Made by a program: the position numbers and the translations under genes. The notes under the pieces were generated by a model that was given only the letters and a program-made list of their open reading frames with translations, ran no database searches and was not told where the DNA came from. From Thermosynechococcus sp. HN-54 (GTDB lineage: Bacteria; Cyanobacteriota; Cyanobacteriia; Thermosynechococcales; Thermosynechococcaceae), in the NCBI RefSeq assembly GCF_023650955.1, contig NZ_CP098039.1:434001-498000 (forward strand): a DNA stretch of 64,000 nucleotides, in the 5' to 3' direction. How positions within the stretch are numbered: position 1 is the first letter of the stretch; each line of letters starts with the position of its first letter. Shown piece by piece: positions 44,864 to 54,161 of this stretch.

Positions 44864-46405
44864 CTAGTCACACACATGGCGAACGTAGGGTTCCTCCTCA
44901 GGCAGAAAGGATTCAAAACTAGCCATCTGGGCAGCAATGAGATCGGGTGTGGCCTCGGCAATATCCCCCTGGCGATCGCTGAGACGACGGCGCAGTTCCT
45001 CTGGCGGCGCACTACAAAAATGAATCTCTAGGGGCACGTGCAGTTTTTCGGCTAAAGCAATCACGGGCTGCCGCAGAGCCCCGCGATCGTACTTCGCATC
45101 CAAAATCACCGTTTGTCCCTGCCGTAGCAACAATTCCGCATAGGCCAAGATCTGATCATAGGTTTTTTGGGTCATGGCCTCGGAGTAGAGAGCCACCTCG
45201 GGAAAATCACTGCTGCGGCGGTCAAGGGGTAAACCCGCCAAATGTTTGCGCACAGCATCGGAGCGGATTTGAATGGCTTGCTCCGCTTGGGCTAGCCCCC
45301 GTCCCCGTGTACTTTTGCCTGCCCCTGAGAGACCGCACATGACATAGAGCTTTGCTTGCCGCGGTTGGGTATAGCGATAGGCAGCTTCATAGTAGGCCGC
45401 AGCAGTGGCTTGAATCTGTGCCTTTTCGGCCTCGCTAATGGCGGGATCATTGAGGGCCAAGGCATTCACATTGCCGCGAATATAGGCCCTTACACAGAGG
45501 TACAGCGGCAAGAGCACTGCTCCCTCATAGTCACCACTCCATTCCAAGTAGGTGTTGAGGAAGAGATTGGCCAAGTCGCCGCGCCCGCGAAACTCCAGAT
45601 CCATCAGCAAAAAGGCGGCGTCATAGATGCCATCAATATTGCGAAATTCTTCGTTAAACTCAATACAGTCAAAAATTTGCACCCTGCCATCGTAGAGACA
45701 GATATTGTTCAGGTGCAGATCGCCGTGGCATTCGCGGATTTTACCCCCAGCTTGCCGCTGCACAAACCACTCTTGATGACGGGTCAAAAAGTCGTCGGTA
45801 AAGGCTTGAATCGCCGCATACTGCTCTGGGGATTGACAACGACCGACAAACGGCGCTGCCAAGGCATGGCAATTGTTAATCACTTGGGCGATCGCCCGCG
45901 GCGAACCAAATTCACTAATGTGGGGACTAGTGGCAGCGGTGCGGTGGAAGTGGGCCAATGCTTTGCCGAGGGATTCAATCAGACTAGGGGTGACTTGGTT
46001 GGCAGCAAAGAGGTGCGATAACAGTTGCGATTGATCAAACTGCCGCATTTGCACGGCATAGTCAATCACCTCAGCCCCAGCCGGCAGATTTTCAGAGTCA
46101 GCAACCCAGTAGCGATCGCCCACCGCCACAATGGGCACCACGGCCAAGTACAGATCGGGAGCCAAGCGTTGATTAAGCCGCAGCTCCTCCTGACAGTAGA
46201 ACTGGCGTTTTTCTAGGGTTGTAAAGTTCAAAAAACCAAAATCCACGGGCTTTTTCACCTTGTAGGCATACTCCCCCGTGAGAAACACATAGGAAATGTG
46301 CGTTTGCAGCAGTTGAATTGGGGGGGTCACCGCATGGGGGTAAGCAGCAGGCGTTAATAACGCTTCAACAAAGGCAGGCAAAGACATGCGTACTGTGGCC
46401 GACAT
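44864..46405 (-). CDS. Aminoglycoside-phosphotransferase-like / P-loop kinase fusion
   Basis: A 513-residue two-domain protein. The N-terminal half has an APH/kinase fold with the catalytic loop IRECHGDLHLNNICLYDG (Asp of HGD) and IFDCIEFNEEFRNID (DFG-equivalent). The C-terminal half is a P-loop NTPase of the gluconate/adenylylsulfate-kinase-like type with YVMCGLSGAGKSTRGRGLA and Walker-B-like VILDAKYDRGALR. Such fusions (COG2187 + COG0645) occur in cyanobacteria and many other bacteria; substrate unknown. It precedes hom by 45 bases on the same strand. Confidence 0.85.
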   Translation of the reverse strand: MSATVRMSLPAFVEALLTPAAYPHAVTPPIQLLQTHISYVFLTGEYAYKVKKPVDFGFLNFTTLEKRQFYCQEELRLNQRLAPDLYLAVVPIVAVGDRYWVADSENLPAGAEVIDYAVQMRQFDQSQLLSHLFAANQVTPSLIESLGKALAHFHRTAATSPHISEFGSPRAIAQVINNCHALAAPFVGRCQSPEQYAAIQAFTDDFLTRHQEWFVQRQAGGKIRECHGDLHLNNICLYDGRVQIFDCIEFNEEFRNIDGIYDAAFLLMDLEFRGRGDLANLFLNTYLEWSGDYEGAVLLPLYLCVRAYIRGNVNALALNDPAISEAEKAQIQATAAAYYEAAYRYTQPRQAKLYVMCGLSGAGKSTRGRGLAQAEQAIQIRSDAVRKHLAGLPLDRRSSDFPEVALYSEAMTQKTYDQILAYAELLLRQGQTVILDAKYDRGALRQPVIALAEKLHVPLEIHFCSAPPEELRRRLSDRQGDIAEATPDLIAAQMASFESFLPEEEPYVRHVCD

Positions 46406-46510
46406 CGCGCAATCATCATATCACTTCTACCCTATTCCCTGTGGCTAAATTGACGTTTTCGCCCTTCCTTTAGAGGATGGGGATACAACCCTCCGATGGT
46501 ACATGGAATT

Positions 46511-47296
46511 ATGGTGCGTCGCCCCGTGACATTGCCCCAACTCCAACAAAAAAAACAGCAGGGAGAGCCGATTACCATGCTCACCGCTTGGGATTATCTC
46601 TGGGCACGCCTATTGGATGCCGCTGGCGTGGATGTGATCCTTGTCGGGGATTCCCTTGGTATGGTTGCCCTTGGCTATCAAACGACATTACCGGTCACCC
46701 TCGACCAGATGATTCACCATGCGCAGGCGGTCCGCCGAGGAGTTACCCATAGTTTCCTCGTGTGTGATCTGCCCTTTTTGAGCTACCAAGAAAGCCCGGA
46801 ACAGGCTCTGCGCTCAGCGGGGCGCTTAGTCAAAGAAGCGGAAGTCCAAGCGGTGAAAATGGAAGGTGCCTCGCCCGTAGTGTGTGCAGCAACACGGCGC
46901 CTAGTGGAGGCCGGCATTCCCGTGCTGGGTCATGTGGGCTTGTTGCCGCAGCAGGTGCATCAGTTGGGGGGCTGGCGACAACAGGGGAAGACGCCTCAGG
47001 GAGCGGAAGCGATTCTGGCAGATGCCCTTGCTCTGGCGGAAGCAGGTGCCTTTGGCATCATTTTGGAGCATATTCCTGGGGATTTGGCGCAGCAGATTAC
47101 CGCCAAGCTGGAAATTCCCACAATTGGAATTGGGGCTGGCCCCCACTGTGATGGTCAGGTGCTCGTCACGGCTGATGTCTTGGGCTTGAGTCCGCAGGTG
47201 CCTCCCTTTGCCAGAGTGTATGCCGACTTGGGAACCCAAGCGATCGCTGCCATTGAAACTTACTGCCAAGCCGTGCGATCGCGACAATTTCCCTAA
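46511..47296 (+). CDS. panB: 3-Methyl-2-oxobutanoate hydroxymethyltransferase
   Basis: A 261-residue TIM-barrel enzyme that makes ketopantoate, the first step of pantothenate synthesis. [58 protein letters not shown] and GIILEHIP match the family. ATG 46511 ([11 protein letters not shown]) is preferred; ATG 46496 would add five residues (MVHGI). The next pathway enzyme PanC is encoded with cmk about 19 kb away on the minus strand. Convergent with the J-protein gene, 35 bases apart. Confidence 0.95.
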   Translation: MVRRPVTLPQLQQKKQQGEPITMLTAWDYLWARLLDAAGVDVILVGDSLGMVALGYQTTLPVTLDQMIHHAQAVRRGVTHSFLVCDLPFLSYQESPEQALRSAGRLVKEAEVQAVKMEGASPVVCAATRRLVEAGIPVLGHVGLLPQQVHQLGGWRQQGKTPQGAEAILADALALAEAGAFGIILEHIPGDLAQQITAKLEIPTIGIGAGPHCDGQVLVTADVLGLSPQVPPFARVYADLGTQAIAAIETYCQAVRSRQFP

Positions 47297-47331
47297 AACT
47301 TAGGCAAAAATTTCGACAACACTAGCCCACC

Positions 47332-48273
47332 CTAGACCAGCCAATGGGCACGAGGATTAAACGTACGTAGCGATCGCAACTTTTCGTAGAGTTCTTTTTC
47401 TTGGGCACTCAGGGATTTGGGAGGCACAATTTGCACCTTGGCAAGCAAATCTCCGGCACTGCCCCCACTGCTGCGCCACCCTTTGCCTCGCAACCGCAGC
47501 AATTGCCCGGATCGCGTGCCAGGAGGCACATTCAAAACCACATTTCCAGAGGGAGTGGGGATCGTGACTTGAGCACCCAAGGCGGCTTCATCCGGCGTGA
47601 TTGGCAAATCAATCACCAGTTGATCCTCTTCAAAGCGGAAGAGGGGATGGGGTGCCACCTGTACCGTGAGATACAAATCACCCCGCTGTTGGGTGTAGGG
47701 GTTATATTGACCTTTGCCCCGCAGCCGCAACTTCGTCCCCGGCTTAATACCAGCGGGAATGGTGACTGTCACCTGTTCATCGCCAATTTTGAAGGTTTTT
47801 TGACACCCCTGAAAGGCTTCTTGGAAGCTAATTTGCACTTCCGCATCGACATCGGTACCCCCAAATGCCGATGGATCAAAGCCAGCGCTGCTCCAAGTGC
47901 GGGTACGCCCTGTGGTCGTGCCTGTGGCAAATCGCCCTAGCAATTCATTAATAAAGTCTTCAAAGCTGCTAAATTGGCTAAAATCAGCACCAAAGTCACC
48001 GATATTGACATTAAAGCCACCAGCTCCCGCCGCACTGGCCTGTTGCCAATACTGACCAAATTGATCGTATTTGCGCCGTTTTTCTGGATCAGACAGAACT
48101 TCGTGGGCTTCGTTAATTTCCTTAAAGCGAGCTTCTGCCTCTTTGTCCCCCGGATTTAAGTCAGGGTGATACTTGCGCGCGAGGCGGCGAAAGGCTTGCC
48201 GAATTTCGGCATCCGTGGCATTTTTGCTGACCCCGAGGATTTCGTAGTAATCTTTGAAGTCGGTACGCGCCAT
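47332..48273 (-). CDS. DnaJ-like co-chaperone (CbpA type)
   Basis: A 313-residue type B J-protein: N-terminal J domain with the HPD motif (RKYHPDLNPGDKEAEARFK), a Gly/Phe-rich linker, and two DnaJ C-terminal substrate domains (VTVTIPAGIKPGTKLRLRG and RLRGKGWRSSGGSAGDL). The zinc-finger domain of type A DnaJ is absent. It stimulates Hsp70 (DnaK). It is convergent with panB; upstream 114 bases separate it from the divergent hisC. Confidence 0.92.
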   Translation of the reverse strand: MARTDFKDYYEILGVSKNATDAEIRQAFRRLARKYHPDLNPGDKEAEARFKEINEAHEVLSDPEKRRKYDQFGQYWQQASAAGAGGFNVNIGDFGADFSQFSSFEDFINELLGRFATGTTTGRTRTWSSAGFDPSAFGGTDVDAEVQISFQEAFQGCQKTFKIGDEQVTVTIPAGIKPGTKLRLRGKGQYNPYTQQRGDLYLTVQVAPHPLFRFEEDQLVIDLPITPDEAALGAQVTIPTPSGNVVLNVPPGTRSGQLLRLRGKGWRSSGGSAGDLLAKVQIVPPKSLSAQEKELYEKLRSLRTFNPRAHWLV

Positions 48274-48387
48274 AGGAACATTCGCCTCTACGTAATCAAA
48301 AGATGAAGATTGAGTGTCAGGGCTGGCAGCAAATTAGGGCAAAAAGCTCAGTGTTATTATAGTTGAATCCCTTTATACCGTCTTGGC

Positions 48388-49488
48388 ATGGCGACGTTTC
48401 TTCGTCCAGAACTGAGCAACCTCCGCGCCTACTCCACCCCCCCGAGCGACTCCCTACCGCCAGAACTGGATTACCTCGATACCAATGAGTTTCCGTGGGA
48501 TTTGCCCACTGCCCTTAAGGAGGCGTTAGCTCAACAGTACGTCAGCACCCTCGCCAGTCATCGCTATCCCGACAGTCACCATTGGCCGCTGCGGCAGGCG
48601 ATCGCCCGCTATGTCAGTGAACATAGCCCAACTCAAATCTCCCCACACCAAATTGCGGTTGGCAACGGCTCGGACGAGCTGATTCGCTCGATTCTGCTGG
48701 CCACAGCGATCGGGGGCTACGGTTCTATCCTAGTGGCCGAACCGACTTTTTCCATATACGGGATCCTCGCCCAAACCCTAGGGATTCCCGTCCATCGGGC
48801 AAAGCGAGATCCTGAGACCTTTGTCGTGCAAATTACTGAAGCCAATACCCTCATTGCCCAAGCAGATCCCCCTGTGCGCGTCCTCTTTATGCTGCAACCC
48901 AACTCGCCAACGGGAAATCCCCTAACCGCAGCAGAGGTGGACTGGCTACGGCAGCTGCCGGAGGAGATTTTAGTGGTGATTGATGAGGCCTACTTTGAAT
49001 TTTCCGGCAAAACGCTAGTGGGTGAATTGGCCGAGCATTCCAACTGGGTGATTCTGCGCACGTTTTCCAAAGCCTTTCGACTGGCAGCGCACCGCGTGGG
49101 CTATGCCATTGCCAATGCAGAGGTCATTGCTGTTCTGGAAAAGGTACGTCTGCCCTATAACCTACCAACATTTTCCCAAGTGGCAGCGCAAGCTGCCCTA
49201 GAGCATCGGCAGGAGCTATTGGCAGGGATTCCCACAGTCCTTGCGCAACGGGAGCACCTTTATCAGCGGCTTCAGGCGTGCCCCCACCTGCGGGTATGGC
49301 CGAGTGTGGCCAATTTCCTCTTTTTCCGCTTGCAGGAGCCAGAGCAGACCCAGCCCCTGTGTGAGGCCTTGCGCACTCAGGGCACCCTTGTGCGGGCGAT
49401 CGCCGGCGGAATTCGAGTCACCATTGGCACGCCAGCGGAGACGGAGCGCTTTTGGCAACGGCTGCAAGCTTTTTTGAACCAGCTTTAG
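48388..49488 (+). CDS. hisC: Histidinol-phosphate aminotransferase
   Basis: A 366-residue PLP enzyme for a late step of histidine synthesis. PLP Lys lies in RTFSKAFRLAAHRVGYAIA; LMLQPNSPTGNPLT and VVIDEAYFEFSG are fold I aminotransferase segments, and VGNGSDELIRSI is the HisC-type N-terminal pocket. It starts ATG 48388, 114 bases from the divergent J-protein gene, and its TAG abuts the stop of the convergent pentapeptide gene with no bases between. Confidence 0.93.
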   Translation: MATFLRPELSNLRAYSTPPSDSLPPELDYLDTNEFPWDLPTALKEALAQQYVSTLASHRYPDSHHWPLRQAIARYVSEHSPTQISPHQIAVGNGSDELIRSILLATAIGGYGSILVAEPTFSIYGILAQTLGIPVHRAKRDPETFVVQITEANTLIAQADPPVRVLFMLQPNSPTGNPLTAAEVDWLRQLPEEILVVIDEAYFEFSGKTLVGELAEHSNWVILRTFSKAFRLAAHRVGYAIANAEVIAVLEKVRLPYNLPTFSQVAAQAALEHRQELLAGIPTVLAQREHLYQRLQACPHLRVWPSVANFLFFRLQEPEQTQPLCEALRTQGTLVRAIAGGIRVTIGTPAETERFWQRLQAFLNQL

Positions 49489-49905
49489 CTAATCGGACAA
49501 GCGGCCATTGGGCAGGACTGTGCCCCGCAGGGCTGCCGTGGCTAAAGAGGTGTGGGTCAGTGTGGCACCCCGCAGGTTGGCGCGACTCAGGTTGGCTTGG
49601 TGCAATTGCACACCCGTTAGTTCGGCATTAATCAGCTTAACTTCAATCAGCTTGGCATTCGTCAAATCCACGTTGGTCAGTGTGGCATTGCTTAAATCCG
49701 AGCCACTGAGATCTGCCCCTGCCAAATTCACATCTTCTAGGGTGACACCGCGCAAATCCAGTCGCCGAAAGTCACGCCGCCCTTTAGCATAGTCTGCCAG
49801 CATTTGATCGGCTCTATTTTGATTAATAATGGCTGGGGCGTAGCGACTGAGAAAACCGTGTTTATCAAAGGCGTCTGAAGGTCGCCCCGAAGAAGCAGAC
49901 ATCAC
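49489..49905 (-). CDS. Pentapeptide-repeat protein
   Basis: A 138-residue protein whose central 75 residues are tandem A(D/N)LXX-type repeats (LRGVTLEDVNLAGADLSGSD, then LTNVDLTNAKLIEVKL...), expected to form a right-handed beta-helix. The N-terminal 45 residues are a non-repeat helical cap. No enzymatic motif is present. Function is not predictable from this repeat type. It is tail-to-tail with hisC and divergent from vipp1/pspA. Confidence 0.88.
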   Translation of the reverse strand: MMSASSGRPSDAFDKHGFLSRYAPAIINQNRADQMLADYAKGRRDFRRLDLRGVTLEDVNLAGADLSGSDLSNATLTNVDLTNAKLIEVKLINAELTGVQLHQANLSRANLRGATLTHTSLATAALRGTVLPNGRLSD

Positions 49906-50037
49906 TAAAGTAGGATCAGGATTCTATCTTACTATAGCTTAAGCCTAGGGCAGCAACCGTTTTTTGGACTCGTGGCCAAAGAGCCTAAAGAAAGTGGCAT
50001 ACTGCTATAGATAAGGAACCAATAGGGAGATAACGCT

Positions 50038-50769
50038 GTGGGACTGTTTGATCGCATCAGCCGTGTGGTTCGCAGTTGGATGAATGCGGTGGTGAGCGCT
50101 GCCGAGGATCCCGAAAAAATTCTCGAGCAGACCATGATTGAAATGCAGGACAATCTGGTCACACTGCGGCAAGCGGTGGCTCAGGCGATCGCCTCCCAAA
50201 AACGGCTAGAGCAACAGTTCAACCAAAATCAAGAGCAGGCAGCAGAGTGGGAACGCCGTGCCAAAATTGCCCTGCAACATGGGGATGAGCAACTCGCTCT
50301 TGAGGCCTTGAGTCGCAAGAAAACAGCACTGAATGCAGCCATGGCACTCAAAGGGCAACTGGAGCAGTCCGTGACCCAAGTGGAAGCCCTCAAAAAACAA
50401 ATGCAGCAGCTGGAAAGCAAGATTGCCGAAGCGAAAACCCGCAAAGAAATGCTGGTGGCACGGGCACGGGCAGCCAAGGCCTCAGAGCAACTGCAACAAA
50501 CCTTTAGCAGCATCAACACCCATGCCCCCATGGCCGCCTTTGAGCGCATGGAGGAACGCGTTCAGGAAATGGAGGCTCGCTCCCAAGCCGTAGCTGAACT
50601 CAACAGTGATACCCTCGAAGCCAAGTTTGCTGCCCTAGAAGCGGGTAGTGTGGATGAGGATTTAGCCCGACTGAAGGCAGAATTGGCCAATCCGCAACTG
50701 TCACCGAGCAGCCCCCCTGCCTACGATCCAGAGTTGGAAGCCCTGCGGCGGGAACTGGAGAAAAACTAG
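50038..50769 (+). CDS. PspA/IM30 (Vipp1) membrane-remodelling protein
   Basis: A 243-residue ESCRT-III-like protein (GTG start). The N-terminal amphipathic helix MGLFDRISRVVRSWMNAVV is followed by AEDPEKILEQTMIEMQDNL and a long coiled coil with AREAL/ALEALSRKKTAL. The tail ends DPELEALRRELEKN, resembling the extra C-terminal helix of Vipp1/IM30, joined by a Ser/Pro linker; plain PspA lacks that. Vipp1 acts in thylakoid biogenesis and membrane protection; I favour Vipp1 over PspA but cannot exclude either. A GGGAG lies 8 bases before the GTG. The orphan ECF T gene follows by 9 bases. Confidence 0.88.
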   Translation: MGLFDRISRVVRSWMNAVVSAAEDPEKILEQTMIEMQDNLVTLRQAVAQAIASQKRLEQQFNQNQEQAAEWERRAKIALQHGDEQLALEALSRKKTALNAAMALKGQLEQSVTQVEALKKQMQQLESKIAEAKTRKEMLVARARAAKASEQLQQTFSSINTHAPMAAFERMEERVQEMEARSQAVAELNSDTLEAKFAALEAGSVDEDLARLKAELANPQLSPSSPPAYDPELEALRRELEKN

Positions 50770-50778
50770 TTATTTTCC

Positions 50779-51681
50779 ATGGATCTGTTGCGATCGCTCC
50801 CTTTGGGGCTGTACCTTGAACAACCGGTGACTTGGTTGCACCGCCTTGATCCGCGGGTTAAGTTGGCATGGTTGATGACTTTTTTATTGGCACCCATTTT
50901 GGCGGATGTCACTTGGCGGTTGGGGCTAGTGGTCAGTTTAATTCTCTTGACGCTCCTGGGGGGGATTCCCGCGCGGGTGTGGCGGCAGCAACTGCTGTGG
51001 CTCCTCTTGGTGGGTAGTTTAATTCTGGTGATCACGGCTTTAATGCCCGATGGGATGGCGGTCACCTATCAACCCCGTCGTCCGTTGGAACCCACCGTTC
51101 CGCCAACGAGTTACAGTTATATCCTGTGGCAATTTCGTGCCCAAGTGGGTCAGTTGCCCATTCATCTGCAAGTCTCCCAGCGATCGCTGGAGTTGGGATT
51201 ACGACTCAGTACGCTCCTGTTTACCCTGCTGTACAGTACCCACCTGTTTTTGCTGACAACTGCCCCCGAAGAGGTCACCGCCGGCTTGGAAAATCTGATG
51301 CAGCCCCTCAAGCGCTTTAAGCTACCGGTAGCAGAAATTGCCCTGACCTTGACGCTCTCCCTGCGTTTCATCCCTTTGGTGTTGGAAGAGGTGCAAAACC
51401 TGAGTCGCTCAGTGCGGACTCGTGCCATCAATTGGCGGCTGGTGGGCATTAAGGGCAGTATCAAGCTGTGGCTAGCCCTAGCTGTGCGGCTGTTGGACAA
51501 TTTGCTGCTGCGGGCAGAACAGGTGGCCTGTGCCATGCAGGTACGCGGCTTTCAAGAACCGGGCACCTATGATAACCCGTGGCATCATCTGCGACTGCAA
51601 CGGCAAGATTGGTTGGCTTTGGTGGGCATGGCGCTGTTTTGGTTGGTGCGTTTGGGTTGGTTGGGGGTTGAGCACTCGTGA
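50779..51681 (+). CDS. ECF transporter T-component, orphan
   Basis: A 300-residue CbiQ/EcfT-family membrane protein: MDLLRSLPLGLYLEQ, LDPRVKLAWLMTFLLAP and the two Ala-Arg-Gly-type coupling segments VRTRAINWRL and CAMQVRGFQEPG. A periplasmic insertion near residues 95-125 is proline-rich. No S-component or ATPase gene is adjacent; the likely ATPase is the orphan at 35494. Substrate is unknown. Its TGA overlaps the GTG of the next gene (GTGA), so translation is coupled to the chorismate enzyme. Confidence 0.85.
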   Translation: MDLLRSLPLGLYLEQPVTWLHRLDPRVKLAWLMTFLLAPILADVTWRLGLVVSLILLTLLGGIPARVWRQQLLWLLLVGSLILVITALMPDGMAVTYQPRRPLEPTVPPTSYSYILWQFRAQVGQLPIHLQVSQRSLELGLRLSTLLFTLLYSTHLFLLTTAPEEVTAGLENLMQPLKRFKLPVAEIALTLTLSLRFIPLVLEEVQNLSRSVRTRAINWRLVGIKGSIKLWLALAVRLLDNLLLRAEQVACAMQVRGFQEPGTYDNPWHHLRLQRQDWLALVGMALFWLVRLGWLGVEHS

Positions 51682-53054
51682 TCCGCCCCTGTCAGCCGTG
51701 GCTGTGGCGTTGTCTGCCCCTACGGGGTCGCACGGGTCGCGCTATTTTTCAGCAGTTATTTTTGGCGGAGCCGATTGCTGTTCTCCTCGAAAGTCCAGCC
51801 CAAGCCCCCACACCCCAAGCTCGCTATTCCATTTGCGCGGGGTCACCGCGGTGCGATCGCCAGTGGGTCTTATCCCTCGGTGATGTCTTGCCCACGTTAC
51901 GAACATTTCCCCAAGGGGCGGCTGTGCCCGATGAAGTGAGCCATCTGCCCTTTACGGGCGGCTGGTTGGGATGGCTGGGGTATGAGTTGGCGTGGGAAAT
52001 TGAGGCTCTTCCCCCTCTGAAGCCCGATCCTCTCCCTTTCCCACTGGCGTTCTGGTATGAACCCCAAGCCTTCGCAGTTTTAGATCATCGGGCAGATCTC
52101 CTTTATCTTGCTGCTTCCACCCCGGCTCAACTGGCTGTTTTGCAACAGGCCTTAGACCCAACACCCCCTGAACAGCCCCTGCTGGTTCCCGATCGCCCCA
52201 GCAAGATTGAATTGGCTGCGGGTTGGCAAGCCGATACCTACCAAGCAGCTGTAACCCAGATTCTCCGCCGTATTCGCGCTGGCGATATTTTTCAAGCCAA
52301 TCTTTCCGCCCGCTTTTGTCATTACGGTTCCGTTGATCCATGGCAACAGTACCTGCGGCTTCAGCAGATTAACCCCTCTCCCTTTGCCAGTTTTTGGCAG
52401 ACCCCCTGGGGCTACATTGTCAGTTGCTCACCCGAACGCTTGGTGCAAGTTCAGGGAGACAGCGTGCAAACGCGACCCATTGCCGGTACCCGTCCGCGCG
52501 GCCAAACGCCAGCGGGCGATCGCGCCCATGCCGAGGAACTCCTCAACAATACCAAGGAACAGGCAGAACACATTATGCTCGTGGATTTGGAGCGCAATGA
52601 CTTGGGGCGGGTATGCCAGTGGGGCAGTGTGGTGGTGGATGAACTTTTGACCTTGGAGTACTACAGTCATGTGATTCACCTAGTGAGCAATGTTCGCGGC
52701 CGTTTGCAATCGGGGATATCCCCTGTGGATGTCATCTGTGCCCTCTTTCCCGGTGGCACGATTACGGGCTGTCCCAAGGTGCGCTGTATGGAGATTTTGG
52801 CAGATCTTGAACCCTTTCCCCGCAATTTGTTCTACGGTTCCTGTGGCTACTGGGATCAGCGGGGACACCTAGATTTGAATATCCTCATTCGCACCCTCTT
52901 GGTGGCGGGCGATCGCCATAGGACTTGGGGACAAGTGGGCGCCGGTATTGTCGCCGACAGTGATCCAGAGCGAGAATGGCAAGAATCCCTCAGCAAAGCC
53001 CAGGCCCTGCTCCTTGCCCTTGGGACACCCAGCCCCATCGGTACAGGTGCCTAA
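51678..53054 (+). CDS. Chorismate-utilising enzyme, PabB/TrpE component I
   Basis: A 458-residue enzyme of the anthranilate / aminodeoxychorismate synthase component I family. The catalytic C-terminal domain has QTRPIAGTRPRG, AEELLNNTKEQAEHIMLVDLERNDLG, CALFPGGTITGCPKVRCMEIL and GQVGAGIVADSDPEREW. PIAGT is compatible with both TrpE and PabB. The N-terminal half has the glutamine-amidotransferase-docking fold (LPFTGGWLGWLGYELAWEIE), favouring PabB of folate synthesis; this choice is inference. GTG 51678 overlaps the T-component stop, and its 3' end shares a CTAA with DUF3122. Confidence 0.9.
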   Translation: MIRPCQPWLWRCLPLRGRTGRAIFQQLFLAEPIAVLLESPAQAPTPQARYSICAGSPRCDRQWVLSLGDVLPTLRTFPQGAAVPDEVSHLPFTGGWLGWLGYELAWEIEALPPLKPDPLPFPLAFWYEPQAFAVLDHRADLLYLAASTPAQLAVLQQALDPTPPEQPLLVPDRPSKIELAAGWQADTYQAAVTQILRRIRAGDIFQANLSARFCHYGSVDPWQQYLRLQQINPSPFASFWQTPWGYIVSCSPERLVQVQGDSVQTRPIAGTRPRGQTPAGDRAHAEELLNNTKEQAEHIMLVDLERNDLGRVCQWGSVVVDELLTLEYYSHVIHLVSNVRGRLQSGISPVDVICALFPGGTITGCPKVRCMEILADLEPFPRNLFYGSCGYWDQRGHLDLNILIRTLLVAGDRHRTWGQVGAGIVADSDPEREWQESLSKAQALLLALGTPSPIGTGA

Positions 53055-53527
53055 GCCTCCTCAATCAAGACGTGCCACTCCACAACCACAGCAGCGGGAA
53101 CCGCGATTTCAATGCCCTGCTCCTCTAGGGGCGGACGCAACACTAAGGGTTCACTCTGGGGGAGGTGGGGTACAAGGGGCAACAGATCAAACTGTCCCAC
53201 ATTGGCAACGCTGTCTGCCTTGGGAAAGTCATCCACGGCTGTCAGGGTTTGACCGCTCGACGTGATCAGCACCAAGGGATCGGGATGGCGAAAGTGGTAC
53301 TGCTCGGGAAACCCCACCAAGCGCAACTGCAACTGGTCACGACGGGAAAAGAGAATCACCTGCCATGTAAAGCCACGATTATCGCGCAACTGATGCCGAG
53401 ACTGCACCACCACTTGATTGGGAGCTTCCTCAATTGTGCGAATCATGGCATTGCTGCTAGGGGACACCGCAAGCCACAGGGGAATCACTAGCAGGATCAG
53501 CAGTAAACAACGTTGCCAAGGTGCCAT
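53051..53527 (-). CDS. DUF3122 protein, exported
   Basis: A 158-residue protein with an N-terminal signal segment (RCLLLILLVIPLWLAV) and a mature beta-rich part matching the cyanobacterial DUF3122: YHFRHPDPLVLITSSGQTL, ADSVANVGQFDLLPLVPHLP and VPAAVVVEWHVL. Function unknown. It lies 18 bases after the Tll0287-like gene on the same strand, so it may belong to an operon with it and the SQR-like gene. It shares a CTAA with the convergent pabB-like gene. Confidence 0.8.
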   Translation of the reverse strand: MAPWQRCLLLILLVIPLWLAVSPSSNAMIRTIEEAPNQVVVQSRHQLRDNRGFTWQVILFSRRDQLQLRLVGFPEQYHFRHPDPLVLITSSGQTLTAVDDFPKADSVANVGQFDLLPLVPHLPQSEPLVLRPPLEEQGIEIAVPAAVVVEWHVLIEEA

Positions 53528-53545
53528 TGGCGTTCCTCCTTCTCC

Positions 53546-54121
53546 TTAGGGTGAGGTTTGGAGGGCCTGTTGAATTTGCGGAATCGTCACGGCGTACATG
53601 CCCCGTAGATCGCCAACGCGAAAGTCAAAGGCGCGATCGCTGGGATATTTTTCTTGAATAAAGGCAGGGCGGCGATTTTTCGCCCCATGGCAGGCAAGGC
53701 AACTGGCTTGGACATCAATGCGACGGAAGTAATGCACTCCCTCACGATCCGTTTGCCAAAAGGCTTGCAGTTGACGATTGTTGTCAAATTGATTCAGGGC
53801 TTGAACTTCAAGAGCGGTACGCGGGGCGTGGTTGGGGTTGCGGTACTTTAGGGCTACCTGACGCACTTGCCAACCGTTGGTGGCAGCAATTTCCTTGGCT
53901 TTCTTGCCTACGGGCGCACAAACAGCCTTAAAGGTGTCAAGGGTGGGTTCGCTGGGACTCCCTTCTAGGGTAGAGGCAAGGCCAATGCGCATTTGATCCA
54001 ATTGTTCAATGGCGGTTACGGCTTTCCCCAGTTCATCGGGATTCACACTGGCCAATGTGGCTAAGGAACCCTGAGCCCATAGGGATACCATCAATAGCCC
54101 TATGAGAAAGATTCGCACCAT
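53546..54121 (-). CDS. Tll0287-like c-type heme protein (DUF3365)
   Basis: A 191-residue exported protein of the family named after T. elongatus Tll0287. The signal segment is FLIGLLMVSLWAQGSLATLA; one CxxCH heme-c motif (SCLACHGAK, Cys141-Cys144-His145) follows a helical PAS-like sensor domain. ATG 54121 has AAAGGAG 9 bases upstream; the earlier start at 54151 reads through it. The position next to an SQR-like gene suggests a redox or sulfide-related role, which is inference. The family protein has a known crystal structure but no firm function that I recall. Confidence 0.9.
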   Translation of the reverse strand: MVRIFLIGLLMVSLWAQGSLATLASVNPDELGKAVTAIEQLDQMRIGLASTLEGSPSEPTLDTFKAVCAPVGKKAKEIAATNGWQVRQVALKYRNPNHAPRTALEVQALNQFDNNRQLQAFWQTDREGVHYFRRIDVQASCLACHGAKNRRPAFIQEKYPSDRAFDFRVGDLRGMYAVTIPQIQQALQTSP

Positions 54122-54161
54122 ACAAGTTGCTCCTTTATTAAATTTTGTCAATGTTTACCTG

